Below, piece after piece: positions 5,425-5,762 of a DNA stretch of 5,762 nucleotides. Below the pieces are notes generated by a model. That model worked only from the letters and a program-made list of their open reading frames with translations. It had not been told where the DNA came from and searched no databases. Made by a program: the position numbers and the translations under genes. Each line of letters starts with the position of its first letter. Within the stretch, counting starts at the first letter, position 1. The stretch is from NCBI GenBank assembly GCA_007119345.1, contig SKPV01000107.1, forward strand, positions 1 through 5,762. Reading direction: 5' to 3'. The stretch is from Halovivax sp. (GTDB lineage: Archaea; Halobacteriota; Halobacteria; Halobacteriales; Natrialbaceae).

Positions 5425-5526
5425 GCGGTCAGCGCCGGCGTGTCGATCGACCAGTGACGGAGTACTGATCGGCCAGCGCCGGCGTGCCGATCGGGCAGTG
5501 CCGGGGTGTCGATCGATCAGTGCCGG
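5417..5526. repeat. Five-unit 22-bp tandem array starting at the CBS gene's stop codon
   Basis: Five adjacent 22-bp units (5417-5438, 5439-5460, 5461-5482, 5483-5504, 5505-5526) share GA-x-CG near the middle, then CAG, and all end CAG-(C/T)-G-(C/A)-CGG. Two types alternate: type A begins AGTACTGA (units 1 and 3) and type B begins (C/G)GTG with CGATCG (units 2, 4, 5). Thus 5414-5457 and 5458-5501 are also a 44-bp repeat, 38 of 44 identical. Unit 1 contains the final codons and stop of the CBS gene, and unit 3 carries a copy of that TACTGA. Units 2 and 5 contain the palindrome TCGATCGA (5443-5450, 5509-5516). The mismatches show the array is older or less homogenised than the one at 4163-4292. 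Confidence 0.92.
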
Positions 5527-5569
5527 CCTGGACGTCCGGTGCCCGAATTCTCTCGTGAGCGTTCCTCTA

Positions 5570-5590
5570 CCGCCCGACGGCGGCGATTTT
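5570..5590 (+). terminator. Hairpin plus T4, likely terminator of the CBS gene
   Basis: CCGCC (5570-5574) and GGCGG (5579-5583) form a 5-bp all-GC stem with loop CGAC, followed by CGATTTT (5584-5590). This is the only hairpin followed by four T between genes in the window, and it sits between the convergent CBS and nosL-like genes. In archaea the T tract matters most and four T is short, so confidence is moderate. Confidence 0.45.
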
Positions 5591-5634
5591 GCCCGCGACC
5601 GACATCAGGAGAGCGAGCGCGTCCCGACGGCCCG

Positions 5635-5762
5635 TCAGCCGGTCCCGTCGAGGGCGTCCCAGCCGACGACCTCGCCGCCGTGGGCCGCCGCGAACGCCGC
5701 CGCGTCGTCGGGATCGGAAAACGGTAGGTGGTCGGCCCCCATGGCGCCCTCGACCTCGCTCC
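5635..5762 (-). CDS. nosL: NosL-family protein, C-terminal part only (runs off the window)
   Basis: On the minus strand a frame enters from the right edge and ends at a TGA (5635-5637 on the + strand as TCA). The 41 visible residues read SEVEGAMGADHLPFSDPDDA, continuing AAFAAAHGGEVVGWDALDGTG. This matches the NosL C-terminal pattern: a Met/Gly-rich step, a PF(S/A)D turn, a helix DAAAFAAAHGG, and the final strand VVGWD. NosL proteins are copper-binding accessory factors, best known for supplying the copper centres of nitrous oxide reductase; in haloarchaea stand-alone copies also occur. The N-terminal part with any lipobox and metal ligands is outside the window, so function and localisation cannot be checked. 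It converges with the CBS gene, with 210 nt between the two stops. Codon bias (G/C at third positions) supports it as coding. Confidence 0.75.
   Translation of the reverse strand, partial: SEVEGAMGADHLPFSDPDDAAAFAAAHGGEVVGWDALDGTG

Noticed and set aside
1..5526. A common origin of the three tandem arrays
   Set aside because: Unit sequences and lengths differ; only short CG-rich words such as CGTCTC are shared, which is not meaningful at this GC content.
5506..5727. 73-aa + strand open frame near the right end
   Set aside because: It starts inside the tandem array and is antisense to the NosL-like tail, which has clear family character.

Overview
The window looks like a piece of a haloarchaeal (class Halobacteria) chromosome. 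The DNA is very GC-rich with strong G/C third-position bias, and the proteins are loaded with Asp and Glu, as in cytosolic proteins adapted to high salt. Internal operon genes carry archaeal Shine-Dalgarno sites (GGAGGTGA), while single genes have a TATA-like box about 25-35 nt before the ATG, implying leaderless or near-leaderless transcripts. The tetranucleotide CTAG, rare in many haloarchaea, occurs only twice. I cannot name a genus.

Layout. Positions 1-227 are the 5' region of the main operon and begin with a perfect 20-bp tandem duplication at the window edge. Positions 228-3769 hold four tightly packed + strand genes in the order fixA(etfB)-fixB(etfA)-fixC-fixX. The first two junctions are ATGA overlaps and the third has a 1-nt gap; each downstream start has a ribosome binding site inside the gene before it. 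Together they encode a membrane-associated FixABCX/EtfABCX complex: an FAD-containing EtfAB heterodimer, the FAD-dependent quinone oxidoreductase FixC, and a ferredoxin-like FixX with eight cysteines, enough for two [4Fe-4S] clusters. The complex would pass electrons from a reduced donor (NADH or acyl-CoA dehydrogenases) to the quinone pool, possibly with bifurcation to ferredoxin.

From 3770 to 5424 are three separately promoted small + strand genes: an unrecognised 77-aa protein, a UspA-family stress protein and a two-CBS-domain protein. Each has a dyad-symmetric element in its upstream region. From the right edge a minus-strand gene enters, of which only the C-terminal 41 residues are present. 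It reads as the end of a NosL-family protein and converges on the CBS gene.

The parts not explained by genes are the most unusual. Three unrelated short tandem-repeat arrays lie in gaps between genes: 1-40 (20 bp x2); 4163-4292 (seven 16-20-bp units, including a perfect 38-bp duplication), starting 12 nt after a stop codon; and 5417-5526 (five 22-bp units), whose first unit contains the CBS gene's stop codon. There are also a 10-bp inverted repeat flanking the usp TATA box and a CCGTACTAG motif that occurs twice, both times upstream of a start codon. I see no clearly new multi-gene system; the enzymatic core is a known complex, and the novelty, if any, is in the repeats and promoter elements.
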